Source: Alviniconcha marisindica
Taxonomy: Eukaryota; Mollusca; Gastropoda; Provannidae
Direction: 5' to 3'
DNA length: 64,000 nt
NCBI GenBank assembly: GCA_018857735.1
Contig: JABMCL010002848.1
Span: 287,501 to 351,500, forward strand
The notes under the pieces were generated by a model. It made no database searches and had not been told where the DNA came from. It was given only the letters and a program-made list of their open reading frames with translations. A program made the translations under genes and the position numbers. How positions within the stretch are numbered: the first letter of the stretch is position 1; each line of letters starts with the position of its first letter. This document shows, piece after piece, positions 1-11,755 of the stretch.

Positions 1-415
1 AGGGCTGACAAAGTCCCCCGGCCCGAAGTGTTTAGCAGTCGTCCCGTGTTCTCCGGGTGACGTGATTAGCATTCAGTAAGGTTCGCTAGGGTACATGTCT
101 GACTCGTGTCGGGACACAGGCGACAGACTAAGTTTATTCCCGGTTACTAACCGCCGAAGATCGAAACTTCGACATCGTCCCGTAGATCCCGATACACCTG
201 AACAATGACCGTGGTACACCCACTGAACAGTGTAACAGTGGGTTCACAGCATATGTGTGTGCCGTTTGAGACTTTCGCACCGCCGAATAATCGTACGCCA
301 CGCAAAGTTTCCCCGCTGTGCAAATGAATATTTATTTCGGGATGTGGAAGTAATTATTTCGTCACAGCGATGTAACGATAAAAACCATGACTGGCGGAAA
401 GAGTAATTAGTGTTA
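1..415. other. Unannotated intergenic sequence
   Basis: No open frame, RNA gene or known repeat could be supported here. It is ordinary mixed-composition DNA leading into a trinucleotide microsatellite. Confidence 0.6.
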
Positions 416-475
416 CTACTACTACTACTACTACTACTATACTACTACTACTACTACTACTACTAAATAATAATA
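412..475. repeat. (ACT)n trinucleotide microsatellite
   Basis: Near-perfect ACT/CTA repeats, interrupted once by TAT around 439 and ending in an AATAATAAT stretch. Confidence 0.9.
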
Positions 476-612
476 ATGTACATTTATTATGCGCTCATCA
501 ACGCCCTGAGCGCTTACATCATACATATTAACCTAAATACAGTAAATATTCTACTATATACGTACGTAGAGGACAGTCCTACCAAAACAATTTACATAAG
601 GCATTGTATGGA

Positions 613-652
613 AACACACACGCACACACACACACACACACCACAACACCAC

Positions 653-692
<40 letters not shown>

Positions 693-835
693 AAACACAC
701 GCACGCACACACACACACACCCCACAACACACGACACCACAGACAACACACACAACGCGCACGCACACACAGCCACGCACAAAACACCCCCACACACGCA
801 CAACACACACACACACCCACACACACACACACACA

Positions 836-925
<90 letters not shown>
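613..925. repeat. Compound CA/CGCA microsatellite
   Basis: About 310 bp of CA repeats with CGCA blocks (the cleanest GCAC run is around 836-878) and interruptions such as CACCCC. It keeps several frames open on both strands as His-Thr or Cys-Val strings, which are not proteins. Confidence 0.95.
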
Positions 926-926
<1 letters not shown>

Positions 927-1233
927 AGCAGCACTAGCGGTCATTTCTATAGCGCCGTATCTCATCGACAAGACTGAGCACGCCGCGCTTTACAAGATCA
1001 ACAAAAACTTTGTATGCACAAAACCTCAAAAATAATAATTAAACAAACATCCTATTGTATTCCTCGCATACCACACACACACACACACTGGTTAACAGAA
1101 AACAGCGCAGCATAAATTATGAAGCTAGTCAGCAATTTGATTTTATCGTCCTGGCAACCACACAGGGTCATCTCAGGACGGATGCAGAGCATTCTTCATT
1201 GGTATATAAGTGTGGTATAAATGATCGGAGCTG

Positions 1234-1405
1234 CCCAGCACGGCAGTTGAAACAGCAATTGCCCGGTGCACTAGTCACTGCGCAATGGCGAGGGGACACC
1301 GCCTTAACACTTCCATTGTTCTGGCGGCGGTCCACGGTCTCTCCGGTCTTTTTTCGGGCGGTATCCACGGTCGAGCCTTCACTCTCGCCTCTCCCCCCCC
1401 CCCCC

Positions 1406-1439
<34 letters not shown>

Positions 1440-1485
1440 CTAATAAGCAACCTCGCTTCTGTGGACGTAAAGCAACATGGTCAAG
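1234..1485 (+). mobile_element. SINE-like element, family C, copy 1
   Basis: This copy matches 6363-6570 closely: both start near GCAGTTGAAACAGCAATTGC, share the segment CTTCCATTGTTCTGGCGGCG, and end in a block with CCTAATAAGC and GTGGACGTAAAGCAACAT. Copy 1 is expanded by a poly-C tract at about 1387-1439. The terminal block is the same one seen inside family B and at the end of family A. The class (SINE or other non-autonomous retroelement) is inferred from size and dispersion. Confidence 0.7.
1387..1439. repeat. Poly-C tract
   Basis: About 50 bases of nearly pure C with two T interruptions inside SINE-like copy C1. The related copy at 6363-6570 has only short C runs at the same place, so the tract expanded after the copies diverged. 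Confidence 0.9.
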
Positions 1486-1504
1486 GTCATCGGAGCTGGG
1501 TTCA

Positions 1505-1686
1505 GAGTTCAGAGTTCAGGAGCTGTGTGAAAGTCGAGATGGCCGTCCTGGGCTTTCCGTCCTAATGAGCCTTATGGTTTCCGTGGACGTAAAGCAACAT
1601 TGAACCATGCTTAGGCACTGGTTACAGTTTGTCCCTAATATGCCAACCGACATCCGAGGACACGAAGCTCTACATCATCATCATCG
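1505..1686 (+). mobile_element. SINE-like element, family B, copy 1
   Basis: It begins near TTCAGGAGCTGTGTGA, runs through GGCCGTCCTGGGCTTTCCG, CCTAATGAGCCTTATGG and GTGGACGTAAAGCAACAT, and ends in a (CAT)n-like tail. It aligns over its length with 60402-60570 (plus) and with the reverse complement of 55368-55548. Confidence 0.75.
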
Positions 1687-1697
1687 GAGCTGGGAGT

Positions 1698-2023
1698 GAG
1701 CCGACTTGGCCTGGCGGTAAGGCGTTAGGCTGCTATAAGCAAAAGGACCGCGGTTCAATTCCTCTTCGGTTCTCCTTTCTCTTCAAAAGTTGTGGTCTGT
1801 GGACACTGTCTCGTGACTTTGTCCCGCACAGTTGATGAAACATCAAACGGCTCTCAACGCTGCCCATCTGAATGCAGAAATCATTCTGGTAGTTACGTGT
1901 GGCTTAGGTTCAGTGTTCTCTTCCCCCACCTCCTGGGGTCTCAGTCCCCGTCACTGCCTCTTCGGAGACAACTCGGCGTTAAACCAGTTCAACGAACCAA
2001 CCAACCAACCAACCAACCAACTA
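1698..2023 (+). mobile_element. tRNA-headed SINE, family A, copy 1, with an (AACC)n tail
   Basis: The head resembles a tRNA-type pol III promoter: a box-A-like TGGCCTGGCGGTAAGGCG and a box-B-like GGTTCAATTCC. The body matches the copies at 59559-59890 and 60952-61272 through the segment near TGCCCATCTGAATGCAGAAA. The 3' end differs from those copies: it reads GGCGTTAAACCAGTTCAACG followed by AACC repeats, so this family occurs with more than one tail. Confidence 0.8.
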
Positions 2024-2765
<742 letters not shown>

Positions 2766-2977
2766 AGAGAAATAATTACAGGGAGACACACACAGTTTGT
2801 TTGTTTTTTGTTTTTTAACGTCCCGTCCCGTTAACCAGGAGAGAAAGAGGGGGGGGGGGGGGGGGGGGGACAAATTAATTCTACATTCGGAAACACACAG
2901 TCAGTATTTTTCTCAATCGTTTTAGTTTGTTCGCCAGATATGACGGCCACACTTCCACCTTCTCACGACAAATTTTA

Positions 2978-3123
2978 TTTCGGAGGTTCTGATTGGCTGA
3001 AGTTTCTGATGAAGGTTCTGATTGGCTGAAGTTTCTGATGAAGGTTCTGATTAGCTGAAGGTTCTGATGAAGGTTTTGATTGGCTGAAGGTTCTGATTGG
3101 CTGAGGGTTCTGATTGGCTGAAA
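2978..3123. repeat. Short tandem repeat with GATTGGCTGAAG units
   Basis: About six imperfect units of GGTTCTGATTGGCTGAAG alternating with TTTCTGATGAA. The repeated ATTGG is an inverted CCAAT pentamer, but no adjacent gene supports a promoter role. Confidence 0.75.
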
Positions 3124-3483
3124 CTTCGCGACTTCACAAACCAAGTAGGTAACTCTGTTGATTGTGACCACGCTGCTGGTTTCAAACGGCCGGGTGTACC
3201 TTGTTCTACGGCCCGGGCTGGGGGCTGGGAGGTGGGGGTGGTCAGGATGACGACATCACTTTTTTCTACTCAGGTCACACTAGCGCCAAGTCCCTTGTTG
3301 ATGAAATCGCTCGGTGGGTCATTTCGGTTCAGCTCGGATCGGGTCAGGATTGTTTTTAAATGTGTGCTTGGGAAGATCGATACGCGCTCCACTGTGCCCC
3401 GTAATGTTTCTAATAATGCCGCTTTTCAGTGAGGTGCTCAGTGGATACATTACGTCACGGAATCAATTCCTCCAAATCACAAA

Positions 3484-3485
<2 letters not shown>

Positions 3486-3531
<46 letters not shown>
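3486..3531. repeat. Poly-C tract
   Basis: Uninterrupted run of about 44 C. Confidence 0.95.
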
Positions 3532-3532
<1 letters not shown>

Positions 3533-3616
3533 CTCACCCAGGTTTACTAGCTGAGATCGGGACAGTAGGTTATATGAAGAGTGTCAGGGGGATGGGCTCG
3601 TAGTCGTATGATGCTT

Positions 3617-3854
3617 GGGTTGTGTGTGTGTGTGGGGTGGGGGGGGGGGGGGTGTGTGCGTGCGTGTTGCTGTGTTGTGTGTGTGCGGCGGCGGTGTGTG
3701 TGTGTCGCCGCGTGGGTGTGTTGTGTGGGGTGTGTGTGTGTGTGTGGTGTGTGTGTGGTGTTTTGTTGTGTGTGTGTGTCTGTGTTTTGTGTGTGTGTGG
3801 GGTGTGTGTGTGGGGTGTGTGTGTGTGGGGGGTGTTGTTGTGGGGCGGCAGGTG

Positions 3855-3910
<56 letters not shown>

Positions 3911-4000
3911 TTGTGTGTGTGTGTGTACGCGCGGCGTTAGTCGTGCGTGCGTGGGGCGCGCGCGGTGTGGTGTGTGTGTGTGTGTGTGTGTGTGTGTTGC
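3617..4000. repeat. TG-rich degenerate microsatellite
   Basis: About 380 bp of TG repeats with G-rich and CG-containing interruptions; the cleanest (TG)n is about 3859-3908. The Cys-Val strings it encodes in three frames are not proteins. Confidence 0.9.
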
Positions 4001-4785
4001 GCCATGGTTAATATGTACTGGAGTGGTGGTGGGGGGGGTGGTGTGGGGGGGGGGGACTCCGGTGAGGTTCGCAGCCGACGAAAGACAAAGTCATCATCAA
4101 GGTCAAACCTGGCCAGCGACCAACATTCACTAACCACCTCGGAGTTACGACAGATGTTTACTTTCCAAAAGACGAGTCCGTGTCAGACCCCCCAGGCGGT
4201 GCAGACATTCCGGCAGGTCTTGTTGGCTCGTGAGTATCGGTCATATATATATATATATACTTCTCTCGTATCGCTTGACAGCGGACTAAGGCAGTGGCCA
4301 CAGTGACCAGGCAAATCGAAAACTGCCGGAACGTGCGAGGCCCCGACACGAGTGCTAATGTTTTCCGTCACCCTAGCCCAGCACGCGCCACCCTCCACCT
4401 GGGAGACACGCCCTATGGCAAACTACACCAAACTCTTCCATGAACGACGGCAGCGCTGATCGGACCGTAGTCGTGGCACGCATGATCGAATCTCGATCTT
4501 TGCTTTCAGGGGACAGTGAAAATTACCTGAGCTTTGGTACTCTCTCCGTTTCTTGGACATGATGTTAAATGACTGATCCAGTTACTAACTTCTGATGCTC
4601 AAACCCACCTCCGTTAAAATCCTTTAATCCGAGCATACTGGCCCAAACTCGAACTCCTTAATTTTTTAATTTTTTTTACAAGGATTGTAGTTTAGGTTCA
4701 GTCAAAACCTGTCCATCAGCTAGTCCTTGTTGATGTGTAAAAAAATTACAGGACATCATTTATATACCTATAAAGTATGAATGAG
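4001..4785. other. Unannotated intergenic sequence
   Basis: No gene is supported. A short (AT)n run lies at about 4243-4258. Confidence 0.5.
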
Positions 4786-4794
4786 TAAATGAAA

Positions 4795-5835
4795 CATTTA
4801 CTGAAACATCCAACCCGTAGTGTGCCTTGTTTGACAGCATTCAACCCTAAGTGTGCCTTGTTTCAGAGCATATTGGTCCAACGCAATACTGGTCTAACCC
4901 GAAGTATGCCTTGTTTCAGAGCATATTGGTCTAACACGAAGTATGCCTCGAGTTTCAGAGCATACTGGTCTAACGAAGTATGCCGCATTTCAGAACATAG
5001 TGGTCCAACCCTAAGTGTGCCGTGTTTCAGAGCATACTGGTCCAACCCTAAGTGTGTCGTGTTCTGAGCATACTGGTCCAACCCTAAGTGTGCCGTGTTT
5101 CAGACCATAATGATCCAACCCTAAGTATGCCGTGTTTCAGAACATTCTGGTCCAACCCTAAGTGTGCCGTGTTTCAGACCATACTGGTCCAACCCTAAGC
5201 GTGCCGTGTTTTAGAGCATACTGGTCCAACCCTAAGTGTGCCGAGTTTCAGAGCATACTGATCCAGCCCTAAGTGTGCCGTGTTTCAGACCATACTGGTC
5301 CAACCCTAAGTGTGCCGTGTTTCAGACCATACTGGTCCAACCCTAAGTGTGCCGTGTTTCAGACCATACTGGTCCAACCCTAAGTGTGCCGTGTTTCAGA
5401 CCATACTGGTCCAACCCTAAGTGTGCCGAGTTTCAGAGCATACTGGTCCAACCCTAAGTGTGCTGTGTTTCAGAGCATACTGGTCCAACCCGAAATGTGC
5501 CTTGTGTCAGAGAATAGCGGCTGGTCCAACCCGAAGTGTGCCTTGTGTCAGAGAATAGCGGCTGGTCCAACCCGAAGTGTGCCTTGTGTCAGAGAATACC
5601 GGCTGGTCCAACCCGAAGTATGTCTTGTTTCAGAGCATAGTGGTCCAACCTGAAGTATGTCGTGTTTCAGAGCATAGTGGTCCAACCCGAAGTGTGCCTT
5701 GTGTCAGAGAATACCAGTCCAACCCGAAGTATGTCTTGTTTCAGAGCATAGTGGTCCAACCCGAAGTATGCCTTGTTTCAGAGCATAGTGGTCCTACCTG
5801 AAGTATACCGTGTTTCAGAGCATACTAGCTGGTCC
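4795..5835 (+). repeat. 37-bp minisatellite, about 28 copies, two subtypes
   Basis: Tandem array with a 37-bp period, for example CCAACCCTAA starting at 5300 and again at 5337. The central units carry CTAAGTGTGCCGTGTTTCAG; the flanking units carry CGAAGTATGCCTTGTTTCAG. Some units near 5510-5610 have a GGCTGG insertion. Because 37 is not a multiple of three, the open frames across it are incidental. Confidence 0.95.
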
Positions 5836-6175
5836 AAGCAGCGCCGACAATAGCGTTGTTGCCTAGGATCACGGTGAAGTTGCGTGAATTGGCGTTACTC
5901 GGCGAGACCTTCGCTGTTCTGCCGGCAACTTTTCGCCTTCAGGGAGGAATGACTCGGGCTAAAGGGTCAGCGTGGGCTAGGACTTTAATGGCACAGCAAA
6001 CAAATCGATGAGACCGGTCCAGTAACGCGATATGTCAACCACGTGTCAGACTGATCAGGACGAGTTAGTCATTGGATTCACAGCGGAACGCAGGCTGTGG
6101 GCAACAATACAAGGTCAACCGAGTCATGTAGCGGGTCATGGTTCCAGGCGAGATCAAAAGATCAAGAGATCTTAG
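5836..6175. other. Unannotated intergenic sequence
   Basis: No gene, RNA or repeat could be supported in this mixed-composition stretch. Confidence 0.5.
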
Positions 6176-6177
6176 AG

Positions 6178-6275
6178 GAGGGAGGTGGAGCTGGACCTTC
6201 AAGTTAGCCCAGAAGAGATCATGAGCAGGGAGGTGGAGCTGGACCCTCAAGTCAGCCCAGAAGAGATCATGAGTA
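6178..6275 (+). repeat. Two-copy 48-bp tandem duplication
   Basis: Two near-identical units containing GGAGGTGGAGCTGGACC and CCCAGAAGAGATCATGAG. A third partial unit may start before 6178. Confidence 0.8.
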
Positions 6276-6362
6276 GGGAGAAAGTTGGACTTCTTTCGCT
6301 TCGAGTTGTCCAAGTTGTTCGTCAACAGCAGTGCAACGGACATTGTCTTTGTGACTGTCCAA

Positions 6363-6570
6363 GCACAGCAGTTGAAACAGCAATTGCGCAGTGCTCAAGT
6401 CGCTGGGCAATGGCGAGGAGACACCGCCTTAACACTTCCATTGTTCTGGCGGCGGTCCACGGTCTCTCCGGTCTTTTTCGGGCGGTATCCGCGGTCTTTC
6501 GTCCCCTCCCCCCTCTGTCCGCGTCCCTAATAAGCCATCTCGCCTCCGTGGACGTAAAGCAACATTGAAG
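6363..6570 (+). mobile_element. SINE-like element, family C, copy 2
   Basis: Second copy of the element at 1234-1485, from GCACAGCAGTTGAAACAGC to GTGGACGTAAAGCAACATTG. Similarity is close except for the shorter C-rich section near 6505. Confidence 0.7.
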
Positions 6571-6755
6571 AAGCAGCGGGTCAGCCCCCTGAAGAACGTG
6601 AGAAGACGACGGTGGTTTGCCATTCAAGATTACTTTATTATCTCATCAGAGAAATTAAAACGTGGCTGAACATTCAGTAAACACATCAGAGTACACAATA
6701 ACACATATTTCATATTTTAAAACTCAAAGATTTTTTTGATTTTTTTAATGTTTGC

Positions 6756-7055
6756 CATGGTTGTAGTCTGGGCCAGAGATACCGCAGTCTGGGCCTGAGA
6801 TACCGCAGTCTGGGCCAGAGATACCGCAGTCTGGGCCAGAGATACCGCAGTCTGGGCCAGAGATACAGCAGTCTGGGCCAGAGATACAGCAGTCTGGGCC
6901 TGAGATACCGCAGCCTGGGCCAGAGATACCGCAGCCTGGGTCTGAGATACCGCAGTCTGGGCCTGAGATACCGCAGTCTGGGCCAGAGATACAGCAGTCT
7001 GGGCCAGAGATACCGCAGTCTGGGCCTGAGATACCGCAGTCTGGGCCTGCACGGA
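6756..7055. repeat. 21-bp minisatellite, about 14 copies
   Basis: Tandem array of a 21-bp unit (CTGGGCCAGAGATACCGCAG plus T). Variant sites are CCAGAG/CCTGAG and ACCGCAG/ACAGCAG. Since 21 is divisible by three, all three minus frames stay open over the array; this is not evidence of coding. Confidence 0.95.
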
Positions 7056-7069
7056 CGCTGACCGAGCGT

Positions 7070-7192
7070 GGTTTCGTCTTCTTCAAACGTCGCTTTACGT
7101 CCACAGACCAAGGACCATAAGGACTATCAGCTAGGGACAGGGAGCCCAGCACGGCCACCTCGACTTTAGCACAGAGCTCTGAGAGTAGTTTC
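7070..7192 (-). mobile_element. Partial SINE-like family B copy
   Basis: On the minus strand it contains the family B segments for GTCGAGGTGGCCGTGCTGGG and GTGGACGTAAAGC. It lacks the 3' portion present at 1505-1686. It sits directly beside the 21-bp minisatellite. Confidence 0.55.
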
Positions 7193-7201
7193 ATAAAAAG
7201 T

Positions 7202-7459
7202 AAACATGGTGCTTAACGTCCACAGAAACCATAAGGCTTATTAGGGACGGGGAGAGGAGTGGAAGAGGGAGATTATATACACATCGCTACACTGTCAACA
7301 TCAGAATGACTTCTGCATTAAGATGGGTAGCGATGAGAGCCATTTTAATATTTCCACAGACCACAACTTTTGAAGAGAGAGGAGAGTTGAAGCGGATTCG
7401 AACCGAGGTCCCTCTGCTAACCAGCTAGCTACGCCACACCGCTAGGCCAAACCGGCTCA
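7202..7459 (-). mobile_element. tRNA-headed SINE, family A, near-complete
   Basis: On the minus strand the element starts at GAGCCGGTTTGGCCTAGCGG, has a box-B-like GGTTCGAATCC, then the family A body (AATGGCTCTCATCGCTACCC) and the tail CCCTAATAAGCCTTATGGTT followed by GTGGACGTTAAGCACCAT. It lacks tRNA folding beyond the head, so it is a SINE and not a tRNA gene. Confidence 0.85.
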
Positions 7460-7595
7460 AATGTGTGGTTTCAGAGGGCTGTATGCCTTATTATTGGCCT
7501 ACGATTCGCCATCGCACTTCAGAGGCCTGCCTGGTGTTCCGCTTGTTATGATTTGTGACTACCGAGACATACCCGCGACCACTGACATGGCTTTC

Positions 7596-7596
7596 T

Positions 7597-7632
<36 letters not shown>
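7596..7632. repeat. Poly-G tract
   Basis: Run of about 34 uninterrupted G. Confidence 0.95.
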
Positions 7633-7633
<1 letters not shown>

Positions 7634-7639
7634 GGATCG

Positions 7640-9527
7640 GTAGGTTGGCTATGGCTTTTCATTACGTTTGATCGCTTCGATAGGTTGAAAATGGGCTTCT
7701 AGCGTCACCCAACAGCACAGGTAATAAATCAGGGTGATTATTGCTCTGGCGGAGAAGGCTATTTGCATATGTATGTATATATGTATGTAATGATTAATAT
7801 GCTGTAAGTGCAAGGACAAAAATATGAACGCTAGGCCAACTCTGCGGCGGTGGTGGCACATTGATCAGTTAACTCACTTCAAACAAAGCTGTCATTTTGC
7901 AGTAACTCGCAAGTCGAGTAATAAATCTCTCAACGGCCACGTTCTGTCAGACCGCCTAGTTTTGAACAACTTATCAAAGTACATTTGTTATTAAAGGAGA
8001 AGAGAGAAAGCAAGAAACGAGAAAGAAGGATGTGCTAACGGCCTGGAGATATCCATTTCAGTGCTGACCAACACACACACACACACACACGCACGCACGC
8101 ACGCACATACACACGTTACTTCAGTTCTTTTTACTTTGAAACTTAACCATTGATCAACTCGAGTTCAAACTATGACAAAAGAAGTGAGCGCTGTTCAGTC
8201 GATCGTTGCATATTCTATGAGGGTGTTCCATTCCCTAACCGACCCACCACTGTTTGCAGGCATGCGCGTATCCACCACACCAGCCGCCATGTATTGATAC
8301 CGGCCAGGCTAATTCAAAACCGGGGGCTCATGGTACCGCCAAAGCCCCCATTTGACATGGGGCATAAAACGGCAGATTGGACTGACAATGCAGCAGAATG
8401 GGGCAGTAATTTATATTGTCGTATCCTGCTGCCATCAATCAGCGTGTTGAAAAAGTGGTGAGACCTGGGACTTGGCAGACGAGATCTCCGTTAGTGACAC
8501 CCGGTCTTGATCGCTGGCGCGAGCGGGTTCTCTCTTTTCATTAAGCTGTCTTTGACAGGCGAGATGTTCCGCGGCCTGGAACCAAATCTCAGTCTAGGCC
8601 TAAGACGGACTGGCGTCTGCGTGTCAAGACGTGCGTCAAACCATCAATGACGCGGAAGCCGGCAGTGCCTCTCTGTACGGTTCAATGGCAGGATTTACAT
8701 AGAAGAGGCGTCGAGGCAAGTCGTTTTCACTTTTTCGACGTGGGCCATAGAAAAATGAAATCACCCATAGGCACAAGAATCAAGTTGGACATTTTGAGCA
8801 CTCGGCATTTACACTGGACAACCTGTGCTGTAACTCGCAGTCCGAGCCTTGCTTTCTGGCACCCCGGCTTCCTCCAAAAACGCAAATTCCTAGCATCCTT
8901 CCTCCTGCCACTGCCGGAACTGATTATGCCATAGATATCTGAAAACTTACAGTCGACATTTTCGTTGATGCTCAAATAGCAGAAAGTTTGTGACTTTGTA
9001 ACAAAGCTAATTTTTTACCTGGGGCGCAGGATGTGCCTCATACTTATGTGTGTGATTTCACGTTGTGTTGCTTCCAGTGTTATTAGTACCAAAGATGGCT
9101 ATGCATGATATTTAGCGGTATGATCTGTTAGCTTCCAAACCTTTCATTGGTCTAGCGCTGACAGAATTGGTGGACAGCTGTTCAGAGATATTGTGTGCCT
9201 CTTCAATGACCAAAAAATTAACAACTGTAAAACACTCACACAAAAACAAAACAATCCATTTGAATCGAGACAGACTCATTTTTGGAGGAAGGGTACTGAA
9301 AAAGCAAGGTTTGTGGAGTGTGCACTTCAGACAGCCCTCAATCTGTTTATTTGCACAAAGTACGGCAACTAAACTTATCCTCAAACAAGAACAAAGACTG
9401 TGTATTTTATTAGTTTACGGAGTTGTTTAAAACATGAGTTCTTGACTGAATAAAGTGCTGAAAAACACTGTGATCTGGATTCTTTCTTCTCATTCTTCCA
9501 ACCCATCAACAGTAATGCATGCATTTG

Positions 9528-9529
<2 letters not shown>
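7640..9529. other. Intergenic stretch, no assignable gene
   Basis: Short open frames occur on both strands (for example about 87 codons at 9167-9430 plus), but I recognise no domain. The frame at 9167 is followed by a canonical AATAAA at 9449, so it could be the 3' end of a plus-strand gene whose other exons I cannot find, or an old transposon end. A CA/GCAC microsatellite occupies about 8070-8108. Confidence 0.4.
9449..9454 (+). promoter_or_regulatory. Possible polyadenylation signal
   Basis: AATAAA just downstream of the unassigned 87-codon frame ending at 9430. Isolated hexamers are common in AT-rich DNA, so this is weak. Confidence 0.25.

Positions 9530-9583
<54 letters not shown>
9530..9583. 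repeat. (TG)n microsatellite
   Basis: Clean run of about 26 TG units. Confidence 0.95.
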
Positions 9584-9587
<4 letters not shown>

Positions 9588-11083
9588 GAATTAAATACAC
9601 TTGATGCCATTTGTTAGATAACGCTGCACAAGAATTTTCCTGCAGTTTCATAAGGACAATAAAAAGATTATAAGCTGGTTTATAATCAAGCTTTCATCAG
9701 ATATTAATATGTTAATTAATGCAGGAGAGTCTTCATATTACCACCCATTTTTTCCCATTTTGCCATTCTGTAATTAGCATCAGGTTATGCAATGCAACAC
9801 CAAACAATTCAACCTTCACAGTGTGGTATGAATAGACCCAAAGGCACATGAAACTGCATACATCTCAGAATGGAGTCACCTTGATTTTTCATATACTCAA
9901 GTTTGTCATTATGTACATGCATACCTTTTTATTTGTTTCCATAAAAAAAATTGCACTGATATAACTGCACTAGTTGATTGGGCATAAAACACCAACTTAT
10001 ACCTTTTTTTATTACTTAATTTGAACTACATGCTGCCTACGCTGTGGGTCAAATCTGTCCAACACTCTTTATACAGCCGGAAAAATGATTATCCTATATG
10101 AAAAGTATGGCTTCAAAATGACCCACAATGCTGAAACAGTGTAGTTCAGTCACAAACAGCAAAGATTAAGCAGCATAAAATTATGAAAACAGGATTAAAA
10201 CAGAAAATGAATCACTAAAACACAGTCGACTGGTTTATTTATTCCAACTTCACCGACATACACAATTAGCAACACAACTCAATTTAAATTAAAACAATAA
10301 TATGGATAGGAACATTTTTTAAACAGTCAGCTACTCACATCCATCAAGCTTATTGCTTTTAGATCTGCAGATGGTTAGAGCTTTTAATGTAATGTCAAAC
10401 TAGCAACAACAACAACAACAAATCTATCTGAAGTAAACTCAGTAATATACATTATATTTAATTTTCCCCACTCTTGTTTTTACATGTACCAAAAATGAGT
10501 GTGTTTCACTAATGTGGAACCACTCTTTCATAGCTACCCTAAAAAATCAAGTTTTCTTAAACACACAACAACAGAACAAAATAGGGAAAAAAAAGAAGTG
10601 TGATCCTAAGTCTGAGATTATTTACAAGGGAATATTACCAGGCAATGTTAAACTTAAAGACAAACTTAAGTGGTCCTGACAGAGAGTTTCTCATCAGCCT
10701 TTCATCGGGAGTTTTTACTATATCATATAATTAAAGGGAAATTCAATTCATCCGTAATCTTATGCACTTGCAAAAAAAGCAACTCAACCGTTCACCTCCA
10801 AAACAAACAAAGAAACAAAAACACCATAGCTACTATGCTCGTTGTACATAAAGTATATTTTCAACACTCTTAAAAAAAATAAAACAAAGGTCATTGTAAA
10901 ATCTTTCTGTTGCAAAACAATAGCTGAAGCAGCTGTAGTACAAGATTCACACACAAACCAAACAAAAAAAGAAAAAGAAAAAAACACATATATCCAAGTT
11001 AGTCTTGAAGATCAAACTTTGGTTTGAGCGCGCATGCACACACACACACGCGCACACACACACGCACATGCACACTCACACGC
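9584..11083. other. AT-rich stretch, probably containing the TIMM8 3'UTR
   Basis: No coding region is supported. The part nearest TIMM8 is expected to be its 3'UTR because that gene is read on the minus strand and stops at 11084. A CA/CGCA microsatellite lies at 11036-11080, immediately after the stop codon on the minus strand. Confidence 0.5.
10234..10243 (-). promoter_or_regulatory. Candidate TIMM8 polyadenylation signal
   Basis: Two overlapping AATAAA hexamers on the minus strand, about 840 bases after the TIMM8 stop. Other AT-rich hexamers lie nearby, so the true cleavage site is uncertain. Confidence 0.3.
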
Positions 11084-11344
11084 TCAATTTCCTTGCAAAA
11101 TCTTCTGGAAGCGAGTGGCTATACTGAGTGAGGTGTCAATGAACCTCTCGACACAGTTAGACATGCACGTCTCGGTGCGAGAGTCCAGCTTGTCTCTGGG
11201 CTTGTCCAGGCACTGGTCCCAGCAAAGGTCCGTCAGCTTGTGCACCTGTCCCTGGAACTGTGCTCGCTGCGTCTCCATCTGAATGAAACCCTGCAGCTCA
11301 GGATCTGCACCCTCCACCGACGGCATTTTGGAGTCAAAGGACAT
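11084..11344 (-). CDS. TIMM8: Mitochondrial import inner membrane translocase subunit Tim8 (small Tim chaperone)
   Basis: This 86-residue protein belongs to the small Tim family, intermembrane-space chaperones that form hexamers (Tim8-Tim13) and escort hydrophobic precursors to the TIM22 or sorting machinery. The twin CX3C signature is visible as CWDQC (residues 41-45) and CMSNC (60-64), separated by 14 residues, followed by VERFIDTS, a typical Tim8 segment. The length fits TIMM8A/B (about 83-97 residues). The start is set by ATG at 11344; reading upstream in the same frame meets a TAG immediately after a good acceptor (TTACAG, exon start about 11435), so the 5' part of this exon is untranslated. 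A second in-frame Met lies six codons later. TIMM8A and TIMM8B cannot be told apart by eye. Whole coding region lies in one exon. Confidence 0.95.
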   Translation of the reverse strand: MSFDSKMPSVEGADPELQGFIQMETQRAQFQGQVHKLTDLCWDQCLDKPRDKLDSRTETCMSNCVERFIDTSLSIATRFQKILQGN

Positions 11345-11698
11345 CTTGGGCAAAGACCGAGATGACGCAGGAGAGCGAGAGGGTGTGGTCTGGAGGACTT
11401 GAGGTAGTGACTGAGTGTGTGTTTTCACAAGCTACCTGTAAGTGAAAAAAACAAAAACGTGTAACAAAACATTGTTAGTAATAATAGTATGTTAATTGTT
11501 ACTCAGCTTACTAGTTATAGTAAAATCTTTCCTAGCATACTAAGGAAACAGGGAATATTCACGTATGGCCCCATCAGTTCTCTATCCTCAAATGTTACTT
11601 TGTTAGACACAAGCATGATACAAAATGAGATTGTTCATGAAACTGTATAAGAATAGTTGACATTTGTTATTCATTGTGTTTATGTTTGTGGTCAACTG

Positions 11699-11755
<57 letters not shown>

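Noticed and set aside
476..1035. Overlapping 110-150-codon frames of His-Thr or Cys-Val on both strands
   Set aside because: They are translations of CA/TG microsatellite and have no independent coding evidence. The same applies to 3581-4133, 13524-13863, 54036-54445 and 62630-63250.
6710..7194. Minus-strand repeat proteins of 111-149 codons
   Set aside because: The 21-bp minisatellite leaves all frames open; flanks are SINE sequence and no start or splice context is convincing.
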